Positions 17,638 through 25,904 of a stretch of 64,000 nt of DNA are shown here, one piece after another. How positions within the stretch are numbered: the stretch's first letter is position 1; each line of letters opens with the position of its first letter. The translations under genes and the position numbers were made by a program. Origin of the DNA: Paractinoplanes durhamensis (lineage in GTDB: Bacteria; Actinomycetota; Actinomycetes; Mycobacteriales; Micromonosporaceae); the NCBI RefSeq assembly GCF_016862175.1, contig NZ_BOML01000075.1, forward strand, positions 55,600 through 119,599, written 5' to 3'. The notes beneath the pieces are model-generated. The model saw nothing but the letters and a program-made list of their open reading frames with translations, ran no database searches and had not been told where the DNA came from.

Positions 17638-17999
17638 ATTTCGAGCTCGGCCTCGATCTTGCGAAGCTGGTGGCGGGCGAGCCCCAGGTTGGCCCGGCTC
17701 TTGTTGAGCGACAGGTAGAGGAACAGCCCCTGGCTGCCGGCGAGCAGCCGGATCAGGTGGTACTGCGAGTCGAGGGTGATCAGGATGTCCTCGATGCCGT
17801 CGCTGAAGCCGAGCATGTCGAGGGTGCGCAGCTTGGCGCGGACCACGTCGGTGTTGCCGGCCGCCGCGATGTTCATGTCCATGACGGCCCCGCCGCCGAG
17901 CGTGCCGAGAGTCAGCCCGCTGGTGTGGTCGACGAGCGCGACGCCGATGGCGCCGTCGATCGTCATGGCTTCCTTGAGGGAAGTCTCGATGTTCGCCAC
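17634..17999 (-). CDS. Roadblock/LC7-like protein (first of pair)
   Basis: 121 residues from the GTG at 17999, chosen because AGGAGG lies just upstream. It begins VANIETSLKEAMTIDGAIGVALVD and continues with the beta-strand pattern of a roadblock domain (TLGTLGGGAVMDMN, EDILITLDSQYHLIRLL) and a C-terminal amphipathic helix. Coupled to the 144-residue partner. Both lie between the two arms of the rhamnose regulon; a functional link to it is not shown. Confidence 0.65.
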   Translation of the reverse strand: MANIETSLKEAMTIDGAIGVALVDHTSGLTLGTLGGGAVMDMNIAAAGNTDVVRAKLRTLDMLGFSDGIEDILITLDSQYHLIRLLAGSQGLFLYLSLNKSRANLGLARHQLRKIEAELEI

Positions 18000-18425
18000 A
18001 TGTCCTCCTTGGTCGAGGGCCAGTCCGGCCGGTGCGGCGTGGCCCAGGCGGCGCCTGACGGCGTCCGCGAAGCGGCCGAATACGCCCCGGTGTGCGACCG
18101 CTTCGCGGCCGACGTCAGTCACCACCTGGACCTCGCCTCGCTCTCGCGTGACCCGGCCGGACCGGCCCTCGCCAACGATGCCACCGCCGGAGTTGGTTGC
18201 AGCCGAAAGTAATACGGAATCGGTGCAGGTCAGGACGAAGATCGACATCATCTGGGCGATTGACCCCGGAGGGGGTCGGGCGACCGGTCAGCCTGATCAT
18301 CGGCTTGTGGGATGGACTTACCCGTCGGTAACCGCACGGGTACCGCCGGAGGGCATCTTGACCGCGGGCAGTCGGCCCCCGTAATCTGCGTGCAATCTCT
18401 GAAACGTTTCATGACGGGTGAGGAA
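18000..18425. other. Divergent intergenic region before the aldolase gene
   Basis: About 425 bp between the roadblock genes and the rhamnulose-phosphate aldolase. Open frames here have no Shine-Dalgarno or family features. The only clear element is the operator at 18400-18411. Confidence 0.5.
18400..18411. promoter_or_regulatory. Perfect rhamnose-regulator operator at the aldolase gene start
   Basis: TGAAACGTTTCA, a perfect 12-bp palindrome and the best copy of the motif found near rhaT and the LacI gene. It ends 14 nt before the preferred start at 18426, and its last base is the A of an alternative in-frame ATG at 18411. Binding there would block initiation of transcription or translation. 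Confidence 0.8.
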
Positions 18426-20456
18426 ATGACTAACCCCGCAGTGCGTGAGCTTCTGGAGCGCAGCAATCGGCTCGGCGCCGATCCGCGCAACACCAACTAC
18501 GCCGGGGGGAACACCTCGGCCAAGGGCACCGAGACCGATCCGGTCACCGGCGAGCCGACCGAGTTGCTCTGGGTCAAGGGGTCCGGCGGTGACCTCGGCA
18601 CGCTGACCGAGAAGGGTCTGGCCGTGCTGCGGCTCGACCGGCTGCGCGCGCTGACCGGCGTCTACCCGGGCATCGAGCGCGAGGACGAGATGGTCGCCGC
18701 GTTCGACTACTGCCTGCACGGCAAGGGTGGCGCGGCGCCGAGCATCGACACCGCCATGCACGGGCTCGTCGATGTCGCGCACGTCGACCACCTGCACCCC
18801 GACTCGGGCATCGCGATCGCCACCGCCGCCGACGGGCCGGCGCTCACCAAGGAGATCTTCGGCGAGCGGGTGCTGTGGGTGCCGTGGCGGCGGCCGGGCT
18901 TCCAGCTCGGGCTCGACATCGCCGCGGTGCAGAAGGCCAACCCGCAGGCCATCGGCGTGATTCTCGGCGGCCACGGGATCACCGCCTGGGGCGCCACCAG
19001 CGCCGAGGCCGAGGCCAACTCGCGAGAGATCATCCAGCTGGCCGCCGACTATCTGGCCGCGCACGGCCGCACGGATCCGTTCGGCGCGGCCGTGCACGAC
19101 GCGCTGCCGCCGGAGGAGCGGAAGACCCGGGCGGCCGAGCTGTTCCCGATCCTGCGCGGGCTCGCCTCCACCGACCGTGCGCAGGTCGGCCACTACACCG
19201 ACGCCGAGGTCGTGCTCGACTTCGTCAACAGCGCGCGGCTGCCCGAGCTCGCGGCGCTCGGCACCTCCTGCCCGGATCATTTCTTGCGTACGAAGGTGAA
19301 GCCGCTCGTCGTCGACACCGCGCCGGACGCCCCGCTGGAGGAGGTGGCCGCCCGGCTCAAGGAGCTGCACGCGGCCTACCGGGACGACTACCGCGGCTAC
19401 TACGAGCGGAACGCGACGGCGGACTCGCCGGCCATGCGCGGCGCCGACCCGGCGATCGTGCTGGTGCCGGGGGTGGGCATGTTCTCGTTCGGGGCCAACA
19501 AGCAGACCGCCCGGGTGGCCGGCGAGTTCTACGTCAACGCAATCAACGTGATGCGCGGCGCCGAATCGGTGTCGACCTACGCGCCGATCGACGAGGCCGA
19601 GAAGTTCCGGATCGAGTATTGGGCGCTGGAGGAGGCGAAGCTGCAGCGGATGCCGAAGCCGAAGCCCCTCGCCACCCGGATCGCCTATGTGACCGGCGGC
19701 GGCTCGGGCATCGGGCGGGCGATCGCGCTGCGGCTCGCCGCCGAGGGCGCCTGCGTGATCGTGGCCGACCGCGACGTCGAGGCGGCCAAGGGTGTTGCGG
19801 CCGAGATCGGCGGCAGCGACGTGACCCTTGCCGTCGAGGCCGACGTGACCAGCGCGGAGGCGATCACCGAGTCGCTCCGAAAGGCGGTGCTTGCCTTCGG
19901 CGGGGTCGACCTCGTGGTCAACAACGCCGGGCTCTCCATCTCGAAGCCGCTGCTGGAGACGACCGAGGCCGACTGGGACCTGCAGCACGACGTGATGGCC
20001 AAGGGCTCGTTCCTGGTCTCCCGGGAGGCCGCGCGGGTGATGATCCCGCAGGCGATGGGCGGCGACGTCATCTACATCTCCAGCAAGAACTCGATCTTCG
20101 CCGGGCCGAACAACGTGGCCTACGGCGCGACCAAGGCCGACCAGGCGCACCAGGTGCGGCTGCTGGCCGCGGAGCTCGGCGCCTACGGCGTACGCGTCAA
20201 TGGCATCAACCCCGACGGCGTCGTCCGCGGCTCCGGGATCTTCGCCGGCGGCTGGGGCGCGAAGCGCGCCGCCGTCTACGGCGTGCCCGAGGAGAAGCTC
20301 GGCGAGTACTACGCGCAGCGCACGCTGCTCAAGCGCGAGGTCCTGCCCGAGCACGTGGCGAACGCGGTCTTCGCGCTGACCGGCGGCGATCTCACCCACA
20401 CCACCGGCCTGCACATCCCGGTCGACGCCGGGGTGGCAGCGGCCTTCCTGCGATGA
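18426..20456 (+). CDS. Bifunctional rhamnulose-1-phosphate aldolase / L-lactaldehyde dehydrogenase
   Basis: 676 residues from the ATG at 18426 (MTNPAVRELL, the usual family start); the in-frame ATG at 18411 lies in the operator. The N-terminal about 400 residues are a class II aldolase domain with the metal-binding HVDHLHPDS, which splits L-rhamnulose-1-phosphate into DHAP and L-lactaldehyde. The C-terminal about 250 residues are a short-chain dehydrogenase: TGGGSGIGRA (about 423-432), NNAG, and the catalytic YGATK (Tyr566, Lys570), which oxidises lactaldehyde to L-lactate with NAD. This fusion is known as RhaE/RhaEW-like. It is coupled to the kinase gene by a 4-nt overlap. Confidence 0.92.
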   Translation: MTNPAVRELLERSNRLGADPRNTNYAGGNTSAKGTETDPVTGEPTELLWVKGSGGDLGTLTEKGLAVLRLDRLRALTGVYPGIEREDEMVAAFDYCLHGKGGAAPSIDTAMHGLVDVAHVDHLHPDSGIAIATAADGPALTKEIFGERVLWVPWRRPGFQLGLDIAAVQKANPQAIGVILGGHGITAWGATSAEAEANSREIIQLAADYLAAHGRTDPFGAAVHDALPPEERKTRAAELFPILRGLASTDRAQVGHYTDAEVVLDFVNSARLPELAALGTSCPDHFLRTKVKPLVVDTAPDAPLEEVAARLKELHAAYRDDYRGYYERNATADSPAMRGADPAIVLVPGVGMFSFGANKQTARVAGEFYVNAINVMRGAESVSTYAPIDEAEKFRIEYWALEEAKLQRMPKPKPLATRIAYVTGGGSGIGRAIALRLAAEGACVIVADRDVEAAKGVAAEIGGSDVTLAVEADVTSAEAITESLRKAVLAFGGVDLVVNNAGLSISKPLLETTEADWDLQHDVMAKGSFLVSREAARVMIPQAMGGDVIYISSKNSIFAGPNNVAYGATKADQAHQVRLLAAELGAYGVRVNGINPDGVVRGSGIFAGGWGAKRAAVYGVPEEKLGEYYAQRTLLKREVLPEHVANAVFALTGGDLTHTTGLHIPVDAGVAAAFLR

Positions 20457-21829
20457 AAGCGTTCGCCGCGGTCGACCTCGGCGCGTCCAGCGGGCGCGTG
20501 ATGGTCGGCCGCGTCGGGCCTTCCGTTCTGGAATTGACCGAGGCGCACCGGTTCGGCAATGAGCCGGTGCGGGCCGGCGGCACCCTTTACTGGGACATTC
20601 TGCGGCTCCATCGCGGCGTGCTCGAAGGTCTGAGGCAGGCCGGTCCGGTGGACAGCATCGGGATCGATTCCTGGGCCGTCGACTATGGATTCGTCGACGG
20701 GTCGGGAGCGCTGCTCGGCAATCCGGTGCATTACCGGGACGGCCGGACCGACGGCATTTCGGTGGCGGTGCCCGACGATCGTCTCTACCAGATCACCGGC
20801 CTGCAGAAGCTGCCGTTCAACACGATCTATCAGCTGGTGGCGGCCCGGTCGACGCCGCAATATGCGGCCGCCGAGCAGCTGCTGCTCATCCCCGACCTGC
20901 TCGCCTATTGGCTGACCGGGGAGTTGGGCGCGGAGTACACCAACGCGTCGACCACTCAGCTGGTTGACGTGCGTACCCGTCAATGGGCTTTGCCGTTGAT
21001 CGAAGAGCTCGGCCTGCGGCCTTCGCTTTTCCCGGAGATCCGGCAGCCAGGTGCGACGATCGGCGCTTTCGGGGGTACGCCGGTGGTCGCGGTCGGTTCG
21101 CACGACACCGCCTCGGCCGTCGTCGGGGTGCCGGCCGCGGGGGAGCGATTCGCCTACATCTCGTGCGGGACATGGTCGTTGGTGGGGCTGGAACTGACCG
21201 AGCCGGTGTTGACCCCAGCATCGAAGGCTGCCAATTTCACGAACGAGGGTGGCGTCGACGGAACGATCCGGTACCTGCGCAATGTGATGGGTCTTTGGCC
21301 GCTCCAGGAAGCAATGCGCGAGTGGGGAATATCCGATATTTCGGCTCTGCTGCGCGCGGCCGTGGGGGAGCCGGCGCTGAAGCACCTGGTGGATCTCGAC
21401 GATCCGGTCTTCATCCCGCCCGGCGACATGGTCGGCCGGCTGACCGGCGCGGCCCGGCTCCCGGCCGATACCGCGCCGGCCGTCGTCACCCGGTGCATTC
21501 TGGACAGCCTCGCGCTCGCCCAGCGAAAGGCCGTCGAGCAGGCCCAGGAGCTGGCCGGGCGGGCGGTCGACGCGGTGCACATCGTCGGTGGCGGCGCCCG
21601 CAACGCGCTGCTCTGCCAGCTCACCGCGGACGCCTGCGGCCTGCCGGTGCTGGCCGGCCCGGTCGAGGCGACCGCGCTCGGCAACGTCCTCGTGCAGGCG
21701 CGCGCGGCCGGTGTGATCGACGGCGACCTGGCGGCGCTGCGCGCGGTTCTACGGCAGACTCAGCAGATCGTGCGCTACGAGCCCGGCGGCGACCCGGCCG
21801 CATGGCAAGCTGCCGCCAAGAGGATCTAG
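20453..21829 (+). CDS. rhaB: Rhamnulokinase
   Basis: 458 residues. FGGY-family kinase: phosphate-binding DLGASSGR at the start, GIDSWAVDYG, the conserved GSHDTASAV and ISCGTWSLVG, and the C-terminal HIVGGGARNALLCQ adenosine motif. Phosphorylates L-rhamnulose to L-rhamnulose-1-phosphate, the substrate of the upstream aldolase. The ATG overlaps the aldolase stop, and lutA follows after 14 nt in the same operon. Confidence 0.93.
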   Translation: MKAFAAVDLGASSGRVMVGRVGPSVLELTEAHRFGNEPVRAGGTLYWDILRLHRGVLEGLRQAGPVDSIGIDSWAVDYGFVDGSGALLGNPVHYRDGRTDGISVAVPDDRLYQITGLQKLPFNTIYQLVAARSTPQYAAAEQLLLIPDLLAYWLTGELGAEYTNASTTQLVDVRTRQWALPLIEELGLRPSLFPEIRQPGATIGAFGGTPVVAVGSHDTASAVVGVPAAGERFAYISCGTWSLVGLELTEPVLTPASKAANFTNEGGVDGTIRYLRNVMGLWPLQEAMREWGISDISALLRAAVGEPALKHLVDLDDPVFIPPGDMVGRLTGAARLPADTAPAVVTRCILDSLALAQRKAVEQAQELAGRAVDAVHIVGGGARNALLCQLTADACGLPVLAGPVEATALGNVLVQARAAGVIDGDLAALRAVLRQTQQIVRYEPGGDPAAWQAAAKRI

Positions 21830-21843
21830 TAGGAGGCGGAGCG

Positions 21844-22569
21844 ATGCGGATCGCGTTGTTCGTGACCTGCCTGGCGGACACCATGTTCCCGGCCGCCGCC
21901 AAAGCGACCGTGCTGCTGCTGGAGCGGCTCGGCCACGAGGTCGTGTTCCCGCAGGAGCAGACGTGCTGCGGCCAGATGCACATCAACACCGGCTACCAGA
22001 AGGACGCGTTGCCGCTGGTCCGGCGACATGTGCGAACCTTCGAGCCGTACGACGTGGTGGTCGCCCCGTCCGGCAGTTGCGTCGGCGCGGTGCGTCACCA
22101 GCACGCGATGGTGGCGGCCGGCGACCCCGGGCTCGCGGCGCGGGCGACCGAGGTCGCCGCCCGGACGTACGAGTTGTCCGAGCTCCTCGTCGACGTGCTC
22201 GGCGTCGAGGACGTCGGGGCGTACTACCCGCATCGCGTCACCTATCACCCCACCTGCCATTCGCTGCGGGTGCTGCGGGTCGGCGACAAACCGCTGCGGC
22301 TGCTCCAGCATGTGCGCGGCCTCGACCTGGTCGAGCTCCCGGCGGCCGAGCAGTGCTGCGGGTTCGGCGGCACGTTCTCGGTGAAGAACGCCGACACGTC
22401 GACCGCGATGCTCGCCGACAAGATGCGGCACGTGCTCGACACCGGCGCCGACGTGTGCACGGCCGGCGACGCGTCCTGCCTCATGCACATCGGCGGCGGC
22501 CTGTCCCGGCTGCGCACCGGCGTGCGGACCGTGCACCTCGCCGAGATCCTGGCATCGACGGAGGCCTGA
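21844..22569 (+). CDS. lutA: L-lactate oxidation complex subunit LutA (YkgE)
   Basis: 241 residues from the ATG at 21844 (AGGAGGCGGAGCG upstream). Two CCG domains carry the cysteine-rich motifs TCCGQMHINTGY and QCCGFGGTFSVKN, which bind iron-sulphur clusters. With LutB and LutC it oxidises L-lactate to pyruvate. Here L-lactate is the direct product of the aldolase/dehydrogenase upstream, so the operon extends rhamnose breakdown to pyruvate. Confidence 0.92.
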   Translation: MRIALFVTCLADTMFPAAAKATVLLLERLGHEVVFPQEQTCCGQMHINTGYQKDALPLVRRHVRTFEPYDVVVAPSGSCVGAVRHQHAMVAAGDPGLAARATEVAARTYELSELLVDVLGVEDVGAYYPHRVTYHPTCHSLRVLRVGDKPLRLLQHVRGLDLVELPAAEQCCGFGGTFSVKNADTSTAMLADKMRHVLDTGADVCTAGDASCLMHIGGGLSRLRTGVRTVHLAEILASTEA

Positions 22570-23996
22570 TGAGCACATTCCTGGGAATGCCGGTCCGGGC
22601 CCCGCGCGGGGTCGGCCACCTGCGCGGCGATCAGTCGTTCCCGGCCGCCGCGAAGGAAGCGCTGGGCAACTCCCAGCTGCGCCGGAACCTGCAGCACGCG
22701 ACCACCACCATTCGCGGGAAATCCGGGCGGGTCATCGCCGAATTGCCGGACTGGCAGGAGTTGCGGTCGGCCGGGTCGGCGCTGAAGGCGTACACCATGG
22801 CGAATTTGCCCTTGCTCTTGACGCAGTTGGAAGAAAAGGTGACCGCGGCCGGTGGGGTGGTGCACTGGGCGGCCGATGCGAACGAGGCCAACCAGATCGT
22901 CACCGACCTCGTCGCCAGGACCGGCGAGAAGCGGGTCATCAAGGTCAAGTCGATGGCGACCCAGGAGATCGGGCTCAACGAGGCCCTCGAAGCGGCCGGG
23001 ATCGCGCCGGTCGAGACCGACCTCGCCGAGTTGATCGTGCAGCTGGGGGAGGACAAACCCAGCCACATCCTGGTGCCGGCCATTCACCGCAACCGCGCGG
23101 AGATCCGGGAGATCTTCCTGCGGGCGATGCCGGGGGTCGACCCGAAGCTGACCGATGATCCGCCGGTGCTGGCCGGGGCGGCGCGGCGCTATCTCCGGGA
23201 GATCTTCATGCGGACGAAGGTGGCGGTCTCCGGGGCCAACTTCGGGATCGCCGAGACCGGGACGCTGGCCGTGGTCGAATCGGAGGGGAACGGGCGGATG
23301 TGTCTGACCCTGCCGGACACGCTGATCACCGTGATGGGCATCGAGAAGGTGGTGCCGGCCTGGGCCGATCTCGAGGTCTTCCTGCAGCTGCTGCCGCGGG
23401 CGTCGACCGGGGAGCGGATGAACCCGTACACGTCGATGTGGACCGGGGTTACCCCCGGTGATGGGCCGCAGAATTTTCATCTGGTGCTGCTCGACAACGG
23501 GCGTACCGCGGTTCTCGCCGATGAGGTCGGCCGGCAGGCGCTGCACTGCATCCGGTGCTCGGCCTGCCTCAACGTCTGCCCGGTCTACGAACGGACCGGC
23601 GGGCATGCGTACGGCTCGGTCTATCCCGGGCCGATCGGCGCGGTGCTGTCGCCGCAGCTCACCGGGGTCGAGGACAACGCGAGCCTGCCGTACGCGTCGT
23701 CGCTCTGCGGGGCCTGCTTCGACGCCTGCCCGGTGAAGATCGACATTCCGTCGATCCTGGTGCACCTGCGCAATCAGGCGCCGCACGCGCGGACCGAGGC
23801 GGCGGTGATGGCGGCCGCGGCGTACACCATGGATCACCCTCGTCTCTACGCGTCCGCGCAGCGGGCCGCGAAGCTGGCGCGGATCGCCGGGCGGCGTGGC
23901 CGGGGGTTGCCGCCGCCGCTGAACGGCTGGTCGGCCAGCCGTGACCTGCCGTCGCCGCCGGATGAGACCTTCCGCGATTGGTGGCGAGGGCGATGA
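22569..23996 (+). CDS. lutB: L-lactate oxidation iron-sulphur protein LutB (YkgF)
   Basis: 475 residues; the ATG shares one base with the lutA stop. It has the LUD domain (about 60-290, with MATQEIGLNEAL and the SGANFGIAETGT stretch). A ferredoxin-type pair of 4Fe-4S motifs follows (IRCSACLNVCPVY and SLCGACFDACPVK), then a Trp/Arg C-terminal tail. This is the electron-transfer subunit of the Lut complex. Confidence 0.92.
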   Translation: MSTFLGMPVRAPRGVGHLRGDQSFPAAAKEALGNSQLRRNLQHATTTIRGKSGRVIAELPDWQELRSAGSALKAYTMANLPLLLTQLEEKVTAAGGVVHWAADANEANQIVTDLVARTGEKRVIKVKSMATQEIGLNEALEAAGIAPVETDLAELIVQLGEDKPSHILVPAIHRNRAEIREIFLRAMPGVDPKLTDDPPVLAGAARRYLREIFMRTKVAVSGANFGIAETGTLAVVESEGNGRMCLTLPDTLITVMGIEKVVPAWADLEVFLQLLPRASTGERMNPYTSMWTGVTPGDGPQNFHLVLLDNGRTAVLADEVGRQALHCIRCSACLNVCPVYERTGGHAYGSVYPGPIGAVLSPQLTGVEDNASLPYASSLCGACFDACPVKIDIPSILVHLRNQAPHARTEAAVMAAAAYTMDHPRLYASAQRAAKLARIAGRRGRGLPPPLNGWSASRDLPSPPDETFRDWWRGR

Positions 23997-24592
23997 GCTC
24001 GAAAGACGTGATCCTCGACCGGATTCGCGCGGCGCTCGCGGACGGTCCCTCCGTGCCGGAGATCCCGCGGGATTATCGGCGCGGCCCGGCGGAGGCTGAT
24101 CTGGACCTCTTGGTCGACCGGCTGGTCGACTACAAGGCGGTCGTGCACCGGGCCGGGACCATTCCGGATGCGATCGCGACGATCGTCTCCGGCTCCGTTG
24201 TGGTGCCGCCCGGACTGCCGCGGGAGTGGCTCCCGGTCGGGCTGGAGGTGCTGGTCGACGACGGGCTTTCGCCGGAGCGGATCGCGGCGGCCGATGGAGT
24301 GGTGACCGCGGCGGCGGTGGCGGTGGCCGAGACCGGGACCATCGTGCTCGACGCGTCCCCCGATCAGGGTCGCCGGATCATCTCGCTTCTGCCCGACCTG
24401 CACATCTGCGTGCTGCGGGCGGACCAGGTGGTCGCCTCGGTGCCGGAAGCGGTCGCCCGCCTCGACCCGACCCGGCCGCTGACCTGGATCAGCGGGCCGT
24501 CCGCGACCAGCGACATCGAGCTCAACCGGGTCGAAGGCGTGCACGGCCCGCGCAACCTGCATGTGATCCTGACCGACGGGGAGAACCACTAG
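23993..24592 (+). CDS. lutC: L-lactate oxidation protein LutC (YkgG)
   Basis: 199 residues from the ATG at 23993, which overlaps the lutB stop (ATGA). A LUD-domain protein with VVTAAAVAVAETGTIVLDA and the closing SATSDIELNRVEGVHGP motif of LutC/YkgG. Third subunit of the lactate-oxidising complex and last gene of the rightward rhamnose operon. Confidence 0.92.
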   Translation: MSSKDVILDRIRAALADGPSVPEIPRDYRRGPAEADLDLLVDRLVDYKAVVHRAGTIPDAIATIVSGSVVVPPGLPREWLPVGLEVLVDDGLSPERIAAADGVVTAAAVAVAETGTIVLDASPDQGRRIISLLPDLHICVLRADQVVASVPEAVARLDPTRPLTWISGPSATSDIELNRVEGVHGPRNLHVILTDGENH

Positions 24593-24603
24593 GCTCGGGC
24601 GCC

Positions 24604-25806
24604 GTGGTCGTGGATATGGCGTGGCGCTCGGACTTCCGGCGGCGGTGGGCGGCGTACGCCGCGAGCGAGTTCGGCACCGCGCTCGGTTACTCGGCGCTGC
24701 CGATCGTCGCGGTGCTCGTACTGGACGTGTCGGACTTCCGGGTGTCGCTGCTGACCGTCCTGGCCGGCGTGGTCAGCGCGGTGGTGGCGCTGCCGCTCGG
24801 GCCGTGGATCGAGCACCACCGGAAGCTGCCGACGATGGTGGCGACCGACCTGCTGCGCTTCGCCGTGGTGCTCTCGGTGCCGGTGGCGGCCTGGTTCGGT
24901 GTCCTCGCCTACTGGCAGTTGTGCCTGGTGGCGGTGGTGGAGATGGCGGCCGGGCTGGCCTTCAGTTCGGCCGGGGTGGCGCAGCTGCGCACGATGGTGC
25001 CGGCCGAGCACCGGGCCGAGGCGAACGGCCGCTTCGAGACCACGCTGTGGACGGCGAACGCGGTCGGCCCGCCGGTCGGCGGCGTACTGATCTCCTGGCT
25101 GGGCGCCACCGTCACGATGGTGCTCGACGCGGTCAGCTTCCTGGTCTCCGCGCTGACTCTCCGCGGTTTGAAGAACCCGGAGCCCGCGCCGCCGGTCCGC
25201 AACGCCGAACACCACTGGTTGCGCGATCTCACCGAGGGCTGGCGGTTCATCTTCCGGCATCGCGGCCTGACCGCGCTGTTCTGGAACTCGATGATCTTCG
25301 GCGGCTGCCTGATGGCCATGGTCCCTTTGTTGACCGTCTTCGTGCTGCGTGACCTGGGCTTCTCGGCGTGGCAGTACGGCCTGATCACCGGAGTGTCCAG
25401 TGTGGCCGGCATCGCCGGTTCGATGCTGGTCAAGCCGCTTCGCCGGCGGATCGGCGAACACCGGACCCTGCTGTTCGGCGGGGTCGGCCGCAACCTCTGG
25501 GTAATTCTCGTCCCGCTCGCCCCGGCCAACGCGGTCGGGCTGGTCATGCTGACCGTCTCGGAGTTCCTGCTGGTGCTGTTCGCGGGCATGTTCAGCCCGA
25601 CGTTCGCGACCTACCGGATGAACGCCACCGACGACGCCCACATGTCCCGGGTGGTGCTGGCCTGGTCGATCACCAACAAGGTGGTCCAGCCGGCCTGCAT
25701 CGCCGCGGCCGGTGCGCTCGCCGCCGTGACCAGCGCGAGGACCGCCCTGATCGTGGTCGCCGCCGTGCTGCTGAGCGGCATCGCCTTCCTGCCGTGGCGA
25801 CGTTAG
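24604..25806 (+). CDS. MFS_3-type exporter
   Basis: 400 residues from the GTG at 24604 (or 388 from the ATG at 24616). Twelve hydrophobic segments and MFS_3 features: the WRSDFRRRWAAYAASEFGTALG start, EANGRFETTLWTANAVGPPVGG in the fifth helix region, and a cytoplasmic loop before the seventh helix. Relatives export enterobactin or macrolides, but substrates in this group are diverse. It starts 11 nt after lutC, yet nothing ties it to rhamnose. Confidence 0.8.
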   Translation: MVVDMAWRSDFRRRWAAYAASEFGTALGYSALPIVAVLVLDVSDFRVSLLTVLAGVVSAVVALPLGPWIEHHRKLPTMVATDLLRFAVVLSVPVAAWFGVLAYWQLCLVAVVEMAAGLAFSSAGVAQLRTMVPAEHRAEANGRFETTLWTANAVGPPVGGVLISWLGATVTMVLDAVSFLVSALTLRGLKNPEPAPPVRNAEHHWLRDLTEGWRFIFRHRGLTALFWNSMIFGGCLMAMVPLLTVFVLRDLGFSAWQYGLITGVSSVAGIAGSMLVKPLRRRIGEHRTLLFGGVGRNLWVILVPLAPANAVGLVMLTVSEFLLVLFAGMFSPTFATYRMNATDDAHMSRVVLAWSITNKVVQPACIAAAGALAAVTSARTALIVVAAVLLSGIAFLPWRR

Positions 25807-25904
25807 GTCCCTTTTGGGATGGTGACTTCCTCGATTAAATCGATGATCGTGGATGGTTAACGGCTCGGCGCGTAGTGACGCCGGCCCCCACGATCGAGGT
25901 ACCG

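Noticed and set aside
18318..20414. 698-residue minus-strand open frame
   Set aside because: Antisense to the aldolase/dehydrogenase gene; no motif and no ribosome site.
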